NCBI RefSeq assembly: GCF_036689865.1
Contig: NZ_JBAHUQ010000001.1
Span: 124,001 to 188,000, forward strand
From: Magnetococcus sp. PR-3
GTDB lineage: Bacteria > Pseudomonadota > Magnetococcia > Magnetococcales > Magnetococcaceae
Length of the DNA stretch: 64,000 nucleotides
Direction of reading: 5' to 3'
The position numbers were made by a program, and so were the translations under genes. Positions 53,391 through 62,438 of the stretch are shown in pieces. The stretch's first letter is position 1; each line of letters opens with the position of its first letter. The notes below the pieces were generated by a model, which saw only the letters and a program-made list of their open reading frames with translations, was not told the origin of the DNA and made no database searches.

Positions 53391-53447
53391 TGGACGTTGT
53401 TTTAAGAACCCGCCTGGTTAAGAGCAGTGTTCTTAAAACAACGTCCA
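53391..53447. repeat. Long perfect inverted repeat between convergent genes
   Basis: TGGACGTTGTTTTAAGAAC at 53391-53409 is the exact complement of GTTCTTAAAACAACGTCCA at 53429-53447, with a 19-base spacer. It sits between the rightward channel gene and leftward ccoS. No T-run follows it directly. It could be a bidirectional transcript end, a processed RNA hairpin or a small mobile palindrome. Confidence 0.9.
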
Positions 53448-53456
53448 AACGTCCCC

Positions 53457-53654
53457 TTATTTTTTTTTGATGGAGCCCTTTTGGGTCTTCTCATCTTGAT
53501 GGGGGATCATATCCTGATCGTCATCATAGAGGATACGGTGAGCGGGACCTTCTAAATCATCAAACTGACCCTGTTTCCATGACCAGATCATGAGCCCTAG
53601 AAAACCTAGCGCAATGAAGATACCCAGCGGCAAAAGAATAAAGATGACTTCCAT
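53457..53654 (-). CDS. ccoS: cbb3 oxidase maturation protein CcoS
   Basis: A 65-residue protein: MEVIFILLPLGIFIALGFLGL (one membrane helix), then the CcoS signature SWKQGQFDDLEGPAHRILYDDD, and a Lys-rich tail. CcoS is needed for haem and copper insertion into cbb3. It lies downstream of ccoI on the same strand, about 200 bases away, so it may be cotranscribed or have its own promoter. All lengths are normal. Confidence 0.93.
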   Translation of the reverse strand: MEVIFILLPLGIFIALGFLGLMIWSWKQGQFDDLEGPAHRILYDDDQDMIPHQDEKTQKGSIKKK

Positions 53655-53856
53655 GAGATAAACCCGGACTCCACGTCATTCCCCTGCCTTCTCGACAGTG
53701 ACACTATAGGAAGAAATGTCAGGAAGAACAAGGAGGAATTGTAAAAAAAATGAGTGTTTTTTTTACGTTATTTTTTGTGATCTTCACAGGGCGAATAATA
53801 TCCATCATTTACCCTAGATTCTTATATTTATATATTCCGATCACAGGTGCTTTTGT

Positions 53857-56313
53857 TTAATCTTTCCCCGCGTTCAACCCCTTTGCCATACGGTTAAGCC
53901 GCAACGCATTGCCCACAACAATCAGGCTAGAGAGAGGCATAGCCACGGCGGCAAAAATGGGAACAATGAGACCGGCCATGGCCAACGGTATGGTCACCAT
54001 ATTATAGCACAATGAGAACAACAAGTTTTGCTTGATCACCTTCATGGTAGCCCGAGACAGCTCCAACGCATCAACCGCGGTTTCCATTTTGGGGTTAAGC
54101 AGCACCACATCTGCGGTTTCCATTGAAATATCAGATGCATTTTCAACCGCCAAAGCCACGTCAGCTCTTGCCAGCGCGGGGGCATCATTCACCCCATCAC
54201 CAATCATAGCAACGCGGCTGCCGTCGGCCTGCAAGGTCGCCACTTGTTGTTCCTTTTCACCAGGCAGTACCCCACCAATCCCCTCTTGAGCACCAACCTG
54301 CTGTCTAACTTGCTCCACAACCTCTGGCTGGTCGCCGGAGAGCAACAGCGTTTTCAACTCCATATCATGCAGACGCTGTATGGCCTTATAGGCGTCCGTT
54401 TTAGGGGTATCTGACAACTCAATCCACCCCAACAACTGATCATCTTGCGCCACTGCGACACGGGTTGCAGCCAGCCCCACCTTTTCATCCGGCAGGGTTT
54501 GGCCTAGCTCTCTTTCGACAAAAGCGGGCCGTCCAATCATTGCCCGAGTAGAGGCCCACTGCCCCACCACGCCAAGACCCGGATAGTTTTTCAACACCAC
54601 CCCCTGTTGGTCAATGCTAAGGCCACGTTCACGGGCCGCCTGAACAATAGCATTGGCCAGAGGGTGCTCAGAGAGCCGCTCCAGAGTTGCAGCGGTTTGC
54701 AGCAGTTGTGTCTCCGATCCCCCAGTGACGGGCAGAAGAGCCGTTACTTTGGGTTTACCGGTGGTCACGGTGCCTGTTTTATCCAGCACAACTCTGGATA
54801 CCCGTGCCAGACGCTCCAGAACCTCGCCGCCCTTAATCAACAATCCATTACGAGAGGCCACCCCAGTTGCCACAACAATGGCTGCCGGTGTTGCCAAACC
54901 CAAGGCGCAAGGACAGGTTATAATCAGCAAGGAAACCGTGTTTTCAAGCGCTTGAGATGGGTCGATATACATCCAAATGGTAAACGTTATGGTACCCAAC
55001 AACAAAATAGCAGCCACAAACCAACTGGCGATGCGGTCTGCCAAGGTTTGAATAGGGGGGCGGGAAGCCTGGGCCGATTCGACCAAGCGAATGATCCGAG
55101 CAATGGCAGAGTCCTGGCCCACACGGATCACCTCCATGGTAAACGCACCATCCAGATTCATCGCGCCACCAGGCACCCGATCCCCTTCTTTTTTGGGAAT
55201 AGGTACACTCTCGCCAGTGAGCATGGATTCATCCACGGCGCTCACACCATCGAGCAATCGCCCATCCAGTGGAATTTGCATACCTGGACGAACCACCACC
55301 TTTTCACCAATCGAGACCTCACGAATCGAGACCGTCTCCTCTTCCCCCTCCCTGAGTACAACAGCCGTACGGGGTTCAAGGCTGATCAATCGTTCCGTTG
55401 CACCTGCAGCTTTACGTCTGGCAACTGACTCCAAATAGCGCCCAGTCAGCAGAATAAACAGGAACATGGTCACTGAATCAAAATAGACCTCCCCTTCTAA
55501 CTGAAGGGTAATATAGACACTGTAGCTATATGTAATGGTTGCCCCAAGTGCGATCGGCAGATCCATGGTAAGCCGGCCAGCTCGCAGGCCATTAATGGCC
55601 CCCCGTAAAAAAGGCCAACCCGAAAAAAACACCACAGGCGTTGCGATGAGAAGAGAAACCAGATGTAGGAAGTTTTTATATTGATCTTCAATGCCTGTAA
55701 AATAACCGGCATAGAGCGCGACCGCGATGAGCATGACATTGCCAGCCCCAAAGCCTGCAACAGCCATCCGCAATAAAAGATCCCGATCTCGCTTCCGGTG
55801 CCCACTTTCAACACTTTCGGGATCGTAAGGTTCAGCCTTATAACCGATACGACGCACCGCATCAATCACCTCAGAAAGAGGTAATGCATCCCGGTTCCAT
55901 TTTAACAGAGCCCGGTGGGTCGAAAAATTGACCCGTGCTTCAATCACCCCAGGCAAATTGGCCAAGACTTTTTCATTGAGCCAGACACACGCCGCGCAGT
56001 GTATGCCCTCCAACAACAGGTGAATTTCCTGGTTGCCATCTTCCAGCTCTCTGACATAACGCTTTTGATATTCAGCATCATCAAACGCTTTAAGCCTGGA
56101 GAGCTCACGCTCTTCCGGGCGACCACCACTCTGATCAGGATCCCGGCGTTTATAAAACTCCTGCAAGCCAGCATCTTGGATCAATCGAAAGGCTGTTTTG
56201 CATCCGGTACAGCAAAAATGCCGCAAAGCGCCCTCATGCTCATAATGGATATCTAAACCATCGGCAATCGGCAGACCGCAGTGGTAACAAAACCCTGCAT
56301 CTTCATAGGACAT
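53857..56313 (-). CDS. ccoI: Copper-transporting P1B-type ATPase CcoI (FixI)
   Basis: An 818-residue ATPase. An N-terminal Cys-rich metal-binding region ([22 protein letters not shown]) precedes one HMA-type domain (GIHCAACVW), eight helices with the CPC motif ([14 protein letters not shown]), TGES ([11 protein letters not shown]), the phosphorylated Asp in [10 protein letters not shown], and HP (SEHPLANAI). CcoI exports Cu(I) to the periplasm for cbb3 assembly. I place the start at 56313 (MSYEDAGFC), the usual opening; a longer frame begins 29 codons earlier. It is preceded on the same strand by an efflux-like adaptor, an unusual neighbour. Confidence 0.93.
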   Translation of the reverse strand: MSYEDAGFCYHCGLPIADGLDIHYEHEGALRHFCCTGCKTAFRLIQDAGLQEFYKRRDPDQSGGRPEERELSRLKAFDDAEYQKRYVRELEDGNQEIHLLLEGIHCAACVWLNEKVLANLPGVIEARVNFSTHRALLKWNRDALPLSEVIDAVRRIGYKAEPYDPESVESGHRKRDRDLLLRMAVAGFGAGNVMLIAVALYAGYFTGIEDQYKNFLHLVSLLIATPVVFFSGWPFLRGAINGLRAGRLTMDLPIALGATITYSYSVYITLQLEGEVYFDSVTMFLFILLTGRYLESVARRKAAGATERLISLEPRTAVVLREGEEETVSIREVSIGEKVVVRPGMQIPLDGRLLDGVSAVDESMLTGESVPIPKKEGDRVPGGAMNLDGAFTMEVIRVGQDSAIARIIRLVESAQASRPPIQTLADRIASWFVAAILLLGTITFTIWMYIDPSQALENTVSLLIITCPCALGLATPAAIVVATGVASRNGLLIKGGEVLERLARVSRVVLDKTGTVTTGKPKVTALLPVTGGSETQLLQTAATLERLSEHPLANAIVQAARERGLSIDQQGVVLKNYPGLGVVGQWASTRAMIGRPAFVERELGQTLPDEKVGLAATRVAVAQDDQLLGWIELSDTPKTDAYKAIQRLHDMELKTLLLSGDQPEVVEQVRQQVGAQEGIGGVLPGEKEQQVATLQADGSRVAMIGDGVNDAPALARADVALAVENASDISMETADVVLLNPKMETAVDALELSRATMKVIKQNLLFSLCYNMVTIPLAMAGLIVPIFAAVAMPLSSLIVVGNALRLNRMAKGLNAGKD

Positions 56314-56335
56314 ACGGCTTGTCTCAATCTTTGAC

Positions 56336-56860
56336 TTACGGTGTTTCCAAAAGGATAACGGCAGAAGGACCAGACTGGTTATGAATAACCTGTCCTGCAT
56401 AACCGGGTACAGCGGTTATACGACCAGATACAGGCGCCAACAGCTGGCTTCGCTGAAGTCGCCACTGCGCTTGAGACAAAACCCACTGCGCGTGCGCCTG
56501 TCGCGCTTGAGCCTCTGCCAGAGCCAGCTCGGCCTCTTCTAACTCCTGCTTGGAGGCATTTAGATCATCGTACAGCTTTTGCGCCCGCTGCCAAGCCTCT
56601 TGCGCATAATCGGCAGCCAGTTTGGCCGATTTATGCCCTATTTGAGCCTGTTTGAGTGCTGCATAGAACAAGGTTTGATCCAACTTAGCCAGTGACGCAC
56701 CTTGTTGCACCGACATACCCGGCTTAACCATAACCCGTTCAACCACACCATCCACCGCAAAAGTTAACGGCTTTTCCGCTCCCATTGCAGGGGATACATG
56801 GCCCCCAACCCATACGAGGCTAAGGAACAACAACGGGGCAATCTTTTTACTCTTTAACAT
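56336..56860 (-). CDS. Short HlyD-type membrane fusion (adaptor) protein
   Basis: About 174 residues: a signal or anchor segment ([20 protein letters not shown]), half of a lipoyl-like domain ([29 protein letters not shown]), a helical hairpin (about residues 58-138), and the other lipoyl half ([20 protein letters not shown]). It ends directly after that, so it lacks the beta-barrel and membrane-proximal domains of normal adaptors. It should lie in the periplasm and may meet the TolC-like protein. The start overlaps the end of the TolC-like gene. No RND, ABC or MFS pump gene is in this operon; ccoI follows after 22 bases. Confidence 0.75.
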   Translation of the reverse strand: MLKSKKIAPLLFLSLVWVGGHVSPAMGAEKPLTFAVDGVVERVMVKPGMSVQQGASLAKLDQTLFYAALKQAQIGHKSAKLAADYAQEAWQRAQKLYDDLNASKQELEEAELALAEAQARQAHAQWVLSQAQWRLQRSQLLAPVSGRITAVPGYAGQVIHNQSGPSAVILLETP

Positions 56861-58232
56861 GATGTTCACCATATCCACTACCAACAGGAGGCGTAAAACC
56901 ACCCTCTTGTGGTTCTGAGTTTTGGCCATCACGCTGACCAATTTGTTGCAAATAATCCGCTTGCAGTGCCTGTTCAGGGTTATCCCCTAACAGGCTGGCA
57001 AGCTTGGCCACGGCCACATAATAAGCCCCATCCGCACGCACTTGATCAGCTTCCGCCTGGGTGAGCTCAACCATGGCATCACCCAATGTCGAAACCCGCT
57101 CCATTTGATAAAGGCTTTGCCGCTTCATGAGGTTGGCCTCTGCCCACTGCATGGTGGCTTTAGCCGCAATCAAACCTTGTTTGGCATTAGAGAGATCACT
57201 TAACAGCTGCTTGAGTGCAATGGTCAGCGTACGTCTTGTTGCATCTTGTTTGGCCAACACTTCGGTGGTTGTGGCCGCCTGTTTTTGCTTTTTAGCATCC
57301 AAAGCCCCACCACTCCAAAGGGGCAAATCCAACTCTAAGCCAATGGCCCAACGGTTTCTACCACTCAGCTCTCGAGCACTCTGCCCAACATGGCTGAACA
57401 GATTGAGCTCTGGTGTCCAAACGGTTGCTTCTTGTTCAGCACGAGCAGCTTCTAAGGCACGTTGAACCTGTTTGGCTTGAGGGTTATGGGAGAGCACCCG
57501 CTGCAACAAAGGTTCAACATCATACTCTGTGGTAAACCCTTTAGGGGCGGCTGGTGGACGGATTAAAGTATCACTCAAGCTCTGCCCGGTCAGTAAGGAA
57601 AGCTGAACCCGGGCCATTCGGTTTTCACTACGGGCCTGATAAAGCTTATGGCGGGTACGTTCCACACGGGCCAACCATTGTGCCACGCTCAGATCATCTG
57701 TTTTACCCAGCGCCAAGTGCTCTTTGGCCCGATCCCAGCGCACATAAGCCAAAGCATGGGCCTCCTCCAAACTTTGAACAGCCAGTTCAGAGGCATGCAG
57801 TTGGTAGAACCGTTCAATCACATCAACCACAAAGTGACTTTGCGCTTGCTCTACTTGAGCGCGCTTGGCTTGATAGCGCAGATCAGCCGCCCTCTCTCTG
57901 GCCTGTTGATGACCAAACAGATGAAGAGGCTGGTTAACTTCAAGAATGGTCTGATAATCGTGTTGCCGAGCACCTTCAGCGTGACTTTTGTAGCGTTTGG
58001 TGTGCGCTTGCAGATCCAAACGGGCACGATCTTCTGCCTCTACAGCAGCTTTTTCGGCGGCAGCTTGTTGCGCTCGGGCTTGAACCATCGCGACCTGGGG
58101 GTTGCCATGTTGACGCGCCTGTTTAATTAAAGTAGGCAGGTCAAGCTTAATGGTATCGGCCATGGCGTGGGAAAGCAGCGTGACCGAAAACACAACACCA
58201 AAAATGAATTTTTTAAACATCATCAATGTCAT
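56847..58232 (-). CDS. TolC-family outer-membrane efflux protein
   Basis: About 461 residues. A signal peptide (FIFGVVFSVTLLSHAMA) is followed by two repeated halves of long helices with short strands: LDLPTLIKQARQHGNPQVAM and LLQRVLSHNPQAKQVQRALE mark the start of each half. YQTILEVNQPLHLFGHQ and IGLELDLPLWSGGALDAKK are the beta-strand parts. Many coiled residues (Ala, Glu, Lys, Gln) support a trimeric TolC-like tube. The C-terminus is His-containing (GYGEHHVKE). The ATG at 58232 overlaps the stop of the thioredoxin gene (ATGA). CusC-type copper efflux proteins are a possible relative (inference). Confidence 0.85.
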   Translation of the reverse strand: MTLMMFKKFIFGVVFSVTLLSHAMADTIKLDLPTLIKQARQHGNPQVAMVQARAQQAAAEKAAVEAEDRARLDLQAHTKRYKSHAEGARQHDYQTILEVNQPLHLFGHQQARERAADLRYQAKRAQVEQAQSHFVVDVIERFYQLHASELAVQSLEEAHALAYVRWDRAKEHLALGKTDDLSVAQWLARVERTRHKLYQARSENRMARVQLSLLTGQSLSDTLIRPPAAPKGFTTEYDVEPLLQRVLSHNPQAKQVQRALEAARAEQEATVWTPELNLFSHVGQSARELSGRNRWAIGLELDLPLWSGGALDAKKQKQAATTTEVLAKQDATRRTLTIALKQLLSDLSNAKQGLIAAKATMQWAEANLMKRQSLYQMERVSTLGDAMVELTQAEADQVRADGAYYVAVAKLASLLGDNPEQALQADYLQQIGQRDGQNSEPQEGGFTPPVGSGYGEHHVKE

Positions 58233-58723
58233 GACCCTTGCTGTCGCATCCAACGCACAAAGGAGCCCTTCTCCCACCCCTTCTCTTTAACGTACCTTCC
58301 AGCCCCCACAAAAATTCGTGGATTTTGATACCCCGTCAGCTTTAGCCGCTCTTTTCCCTGGGTATCATAAAACAGGAATACAGGGGTGGCACGTATACGC
58401 ATGTTCCTCGCCCATTTTTTTTCACTCATCTCTTGGCCATCAGGTGTCACCATATCCAGATCGCCACGGATGTTGGTCTCCAACAGCACATAGTTCTTGG
58501 TGTAATAGCTGTCTACATCGGGATCAGGAAAGACCCTAAGCCGCATTTTGTCACAGAAAGGGCAACCGCTGTAGTGGAACATCACCACCAAACCCTTGCC
58601 CTCTTCTGCAGCGGCTTCCATCTCACCGGGCAGATCCAGATCAAGGCTTTCACCAACAAAAGCGGCCTGGGCCGGTGTGGAGATCAGTACGGCAATAAGA
58701 ATAAAAAAGGATCGAAGAATCAT
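58229..58723 (-). CDS. Periplasmic thioredoxin-like protein (SoxW type)
   Basis: About 164 residues with a signal peptide (SFFILIAVLISTPAQAA). The thioredoxin fold has active site SGCPFCDKMR (CPFC). VLLETNIRGDLD and RIRATPVFLFYDTQGKERLK follow, with the cis-Pro in ATPVF. It is probably a thiol reductant in the periplasm; with ccoI and an efflux pair it might keep copper ligands or cytochrome c thiols reduced (inference). The ATG at 58723 is preferred to a TTG two codons earlier. It leads the leftward run into the TolC-like gene. Confidence 0.85.
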   Translation of the reverse strand: MILRSFFILIAVLISTPAQAAFVGESLDLDLPGEMEAAAEEGKGLVVMFHYSGCPFCDKMRLRVFPDPDVDSYYTKNYVLLETNIRGDLDMVTPDGQEMSEKKWARNMRIRATPVFLFYDTQGKERLKLTGYQNPRIFVGAGRYVKEKGWEKGSFVRWMRQQGS

Positions 58724-58835
58724 GTTCAAGGCATGCCACTCCTATTAATTGCACAGACAAAATCCTCATTAAACCTGTCATATCGTTTTTTTTCAATGTT
58801 CATCATTCCAGCTACCCGGCCCACACCGCTTGTAC

Positions 58836-58868
58836 CCACAAAAAAAGCCAAGCCCAACCGGGCTTGGC
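58836..58868 (-). terminator. Orphan intrinsic terminator (leftward)
   Basis: GCCAAGCCC-AACC-GGGCTTGGC is a nine-base stem with an A-run on the left, so it reads as a terminator for a leftward transcript. No leftward protein gene lies to its right within 350 bases. An unannotated small RNA or a boundary guard for the thioredoxin operon are both possible. Confidence 0.7.
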
Positions 58869-59215
58869 CTGTACGAAGAGGAGGATGCCATGCCCACACA
58901 AGGGCATAAAGTAAAACCTTCGCCAGCTTGTGTAGGATGTACTCTATTGGAACATAAAAAGACCAGAAAAGTTCCCTTTTATATACAACCTTAAAAAACC
59001 ATGGTAAAAGCCCGCAAACTCCCTTATAAAACCACTTTTTTCTTAACCTGCATCAATCGCACAACGCTTATCTCTCCATAAAAATATCTATCCATATGTT
59101 TTTGGTCCCTCTCTTGCGAAATAACCTTGTCAGATTCATTTAAACAAACACACCTACCGTAAACACTTGTTTAATATGTTTAAAGATTTGTTTTTAATAG
59201 CGACAGGAGAGGATT
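58869..59215. other. Intergenic stretch that may encode a leftward small RNA
   Basis: I see no protein gene in this 350-base region on either strand. Its left boundary is the orphan terminator, and the right edge holds the promoter and ribosome site of the 44-residue gene at 59216. Confidence 0.35.
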
Positions 59216-59350
59216 ATGCTTGATTTTATTGCAACATTTTTTTTGATCACCACCATCTCTCTTTTGGTGATCGTTATGCTTGATGGCTCCCTATTACTCT
59301 TACAATTTTTAAAGCGCTACTGGGAAGATGAAGAGCAGCCGCATGAATAG
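59216..59350 (+). CDS. 44-residue single-helix membrane protein
   Basis: MLDFIATFFLITTISLLVIV and MLDGSLLLLQFLKRYWEDEE: a hydrophobic N-terminal helix (or two short ones), then a short charged tail ending QPHE. AGGAGAGG lies six bases before the ATG, a very good ribosome site, and the frame ends cleanly with TAG. I do not recognise it. The next gene is the large chemoreceptor, 530 bases away. Its size and shape fit small regulatory membrane proteins, but its partner is unknown. Confidence 0.6.
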   Translation: MLDFIATFFLITTISLLVIVMLDGSLLLLQFLKRYWEDEEQPHE

Positions 59351-59879
59351 CATGACCAATTGTCAGACACTACCTGCAAAAGGGGTCTTTTTATTAACCT
59401 TAAGATGCACCACCAACATGCCTTTGCCTAATCAGATACAATACCTGCTAAAATAGTGATATTTCTAGATTAGTATTCCCCATTACATTTCTGTTTTTTT
59501 TACATCAGATGCCATAATTTCATTGTGATCCTAACCTTATATTGGCTACATTGTTTATGTGGTGTGGTTTACTGATATAAAGATAATAAGAAGAGGGGCG
59601 CCGCCCACCTGGAGTTTAATGGATCAAATGATCTCTATTTAAACTTTCAGCCCTCAATGATGCTCGACCATGCCTACTGGTGTGGTTGGAGAGGATCGAT
59701 GAACCACCCTGAACATGTGGATGGTTCTATAGAATAGGCACAAGATCTCTGCTTAGGTAAGCCTACAACAGACCCCTTACCATGCAAACGATCCTATACC
59801 CTCCTCTTCAATCCCAACCAGATGGTTCATCTGTAAATACGGTGATAGTGAAACTGGGTTGCAACTTTCTGGATTGTCC
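59351..59879. other. Upstream region of the chemoreceptor gene
   Basis: Gene-free. It must hold the promoter of the receptor gene at 59880. The left part is AT-rich. A short palindrome GATCA-AA-TGATC lies near 59624. Nothing else is recognisable. Confidence 0.4.
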
Positions 59880-62363
59880 ATGCTTGCCATTGTTCAAAAA
59901 AAAGTCGGACTAAAAATCCTGCTGGCGGTTGGTATTATTGGAACCATCAGTCTGCTGGGCATGGGTGGGTTTGTTATCCATACCATGGAACGCAGTCTCT
60001 TGGAGCAACATGAGTCGAGCATTCGCCAATTGGCCGAAGGGGCCAAACGCGGCCTGCAAACCATCATGTTAGCGGGTAATTCCAATATCGCCCATGATTA
60101 CAAAACCAACTTCAAACAAGTCAAAGGCTTAAAAACATTCCGAATTCTAAGAACTGACCGCTCACTCGCCTTTTATCGCTCCCGTGAAGACCTTCGAGAC
60201 GCCGCTGAAGAGAAAGCGGATGAGGATGAGTTAGAAGGGGAAGAGCGCGAACAGTTTATGGCCCAAGCTACTGATTACATCAATAAAATGGGCCCCCAAG
60301 ATGAAGATAAATATGAAGCCGATGTTGAGATCCACCTGGGTGCACAAGGGAATGCGACCTTTGCCTCTGTGATCAAACAGAAGGATGACCACCCTCAGTT
60401 TATTCGAGAAACCCAAGAGAATGGTGAAAACCTCATCACCATTCTCAGCCCACTGTTTAACCAGCCACGCTGCTATCAATGTCATGACCCTGAAGAGCGG
60501 GTACGGGGCGTGTTCCAAATCACGACCTCCCTCAAAGAGGTTGAAGAGAAAATTGCCGATACCAAGCTAACCGCCCTTATGGTGCTTATTGGCTTTATCA
60601 TCGCATTTTTGCTGCTCTTAGGCTTTATGTTACGTCGCACCCTGACCTGCCCCTTAAACCACATTGGGGGGGCCATCCAAGTTTTGGCAGATGGCGATCT
60701 AACGAACCGTATCGACTCCAACCATGAAGATCAGGCACACCAGGATGAGCTGGATGAGATTGTCAATCAGGTCAACCATATGACCGACAATCTAACCAAC
60801 ACAGTGGACACCATTGAAGTCCAATCGACCACCCTGAATGTCTGCGTTGCACAGCTGCAATATGTGCAACAAGTTTTACGTAACGATGCCGAAGAGGCCC
60901 ACAACATCAATCAAGAACTTGCCCATGATAACGAAAAAATGGGGGAAGGACTCTCTGAGATGCAGTCATCGGTCTCTCAGGCGAGTGGTCGTATTGAGGG
61001 CATCTCCAGTGACATCAACCAGCTGACAGGGGAGATCTCCAGCATTGCTGAATCTGCCGAGATCGCCAGCCAGAATGTTCATACCATGGCTGCTGCTGCT
61101 GAGCAGATGAACGCCAATATCGAACAGGTCAATAGCAGTCTGCGTCAGGTCGATGAAGAGGTTGGTACGGTTGTTCACTCCATTTCGGAGCTCTCTAGCA
61201 ACCAAGATCAGATTCGTGGCTTGTGTGAAGATGCCAACGAAGCATCCACCACCGCAGCGAACCAGGCCAAAAGCACCCGTGACGCCATGAACAACCTCAC
61301 GGAGTCGGCTCATGAAATTGGCAAAGTGGTGGATATTATTAATGCCATCGCTGGACAGACCAACATGCTGGCACTGAATGCCTCTATTGAAGCGGCTGGC
61401 GCGGGTGAAGCAGGTAAAGGCTTTGCCGTTGTTGCCAATGAAGTCAAAGAGCTGGCCCAACAGACCGCCGATGCAACGAAGCTGATCTCTAAGCGGGTTG
61501 AAGAGATTCAAGGCCATACAGATCAAGCCGTCTCTATCTCGCGTGAAGTTAACAATAATATTGAGCGCATTACAGAGGTTAATGCCAGCATTAATGGCGC
61601 AGTTGATAGCCAATCCCGCAGCGCTGGCCAGATCAACTCCGCCGTTGGCCGTGTCTCTGAGTCAGGGGCCGTGGTAAACCGCAACGCTGAAGAGCTGCAT
61701 CAAGCCGCCCATGAAGTTGCCCGCTCCGCGGCTGAAGCGGCAACGGGTACCACAGATATTGCCACATCCTCGGCCAACTTGGCCCAAATGGCTGGCAATG
61801 TTTCCCAACAAACCGATGAAGCCAACAGCTTTATTCAGTCGGTCAATGAGTTTGCCAAGCAAACTCAACGGGTCTCTGGTGGTGATAAGATGCAACGCGC
61901 CTTCCAGCTGGCCACCTATTTACGTCGCTCTGTCGAGTACCTTGGCAAATTGACCAACACCGTCTATGCCACCAGCACGGCTTTAAATGCTTCACACCAA
62001 GAGCTACAAATTGCTGAAAAAACCTTTGATACAGACTGCTTTAAATCCAGCGCACTGGATTGGGTTAACATGCTCGGTCAGGTGATTGAAGGACGCATGA
62101 TGTCCGATGAGCTGACCAAAAAGCTCACGGACAATTGTGACTATTTTGAGTGGCTTGAAACTGAAGCTAAAGAGGCCTTTGCGGGTAATGAAAAATTTGA
62201 AGCGCTCTATCAAGGTAGTTTAGAGATGCGTAATCTGGCGGACTTGGTCTTAGAAGCACTCCACCGGAAAGATCGGGATGAAGCCCTACAGCGCCTGGAT
62301 ACGTTTGATAGCCACCGGGCACAGCTGTTTGTCATTATGGATGACTTCTACCTCTCCCTCTAA
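59880..62363 (+). CDS. Methyl-accepting chemotaxis protein with c-type haem-binding periplasmic domain
   Basis: About 827 residues. TM1 ([19 protein letters not shown]) precedes a periplasmic domain of about 200 residues containing a haem c site, CYQCH (in [17 protein letters not shown], about residues 198-202). TM2 follows ([20 protein letters not shown]), then HAMP, and a long signalling domain with the tip [20 protein letters not shown] and [13 protein letters not shown]. The last 150 residues form another helical module resembling the zinc-binding CZB type, without its usual His/Cys set. A redox- or gas-sensing receptor is likely (family inference). The ATG at 59880 gives TM1 near the N-terminus; a TTG seven codons earlier is possible. 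Confidence 0.88.
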   Translation: MLAIVQKKVGLKILLAVGIIGTISLLGMGGFVIHTMERSLLEQHESSIRQLAEGAKRGLQTIMLAGNSNIAHDYKTNFKQVKGLKTFRILRTDRSLAFYRSREDLRDAAEEKADEDELEGEEREQFMAQATDYINKMGPQDEDKYEADVEIHLGAQGNATFASVIKQKDDHPQFIRETQENGENLITILSPLFNQPRCYQCHDPEERVRGVFQITTSLKEVEEKIADTKLTALMVLIGFIIAFLLLLGFMLRRTLTCPLNHIGGAIQVLADGDLTNRIDSNHEDQAHQDELDEIVNQVNHMTDNLTNTVDTIEVQSTTLNVCVAQLQYVQQVLRNDAEEAHNINQELAHDNEKMGEGLSEMQSSVSQASGRIEGISSDINQLTGEISSIAESAEIASQNVHTMAAAAEQMNANIEQVNSSLRQVDEEVGTVVHSISELSSNQDQIRGLCEDANEASTTAANQAKSTRDAMNNLTESAHEIGKVVDIINAIAGQTNMLALNASIEAAGAGEAGKGFAVVANEVKELAQQTADATKLISKRVEEIQGHTDQAVSISREVNNNIERITEVNASINGAVDSQSRSAGQINSAVGRVSESGAVVNRNAEELHQAAHEVARSAAEAATGTTDIATSSANLAQMAGNVSQQTDEANSFIQSVNEFAKQTQRVSGGDKMQRAFQLATYLRRSVEYLGKLTNTVYATSTALNASHQELQIAEKTFDTDCFKSSALDWVNMLGQVIEGRMMSDELTKKLTDNCDYFEWLETEAKEAFAGNEKFEALYQGSLEMRNLADLVLEALHRKDRDEALQRLDTFDSHRAQLFVIMDDFYLSL

Positions 62364-62380
62364 ACACCTCGGCATACCAT

Positions 62381-62414
62381 AAAAAAACAGGGCCTATCAG
62401 GGCCCTGTTTTTTT
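62381..62414. terminator. Bidirectional intrinsic terminator
   Basis: AAAAAAACAGGGCC and GGCCCTGTTTTTTT form a fourteen-base stem with a six-base loop. It lies between the ends of the convergent receptor and sucrose-phosphate genes. Confidence 0.93.
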
Positions 62415-62438
62415 ATGGGGGTTATCTGCTTTAGTGGC

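Noticed and set aside
59624-59635. GATCA-AA-TGATC palindrome upstream of the chemoreceptor
   Set aside because: Too short and too likely by chance to call an operator.
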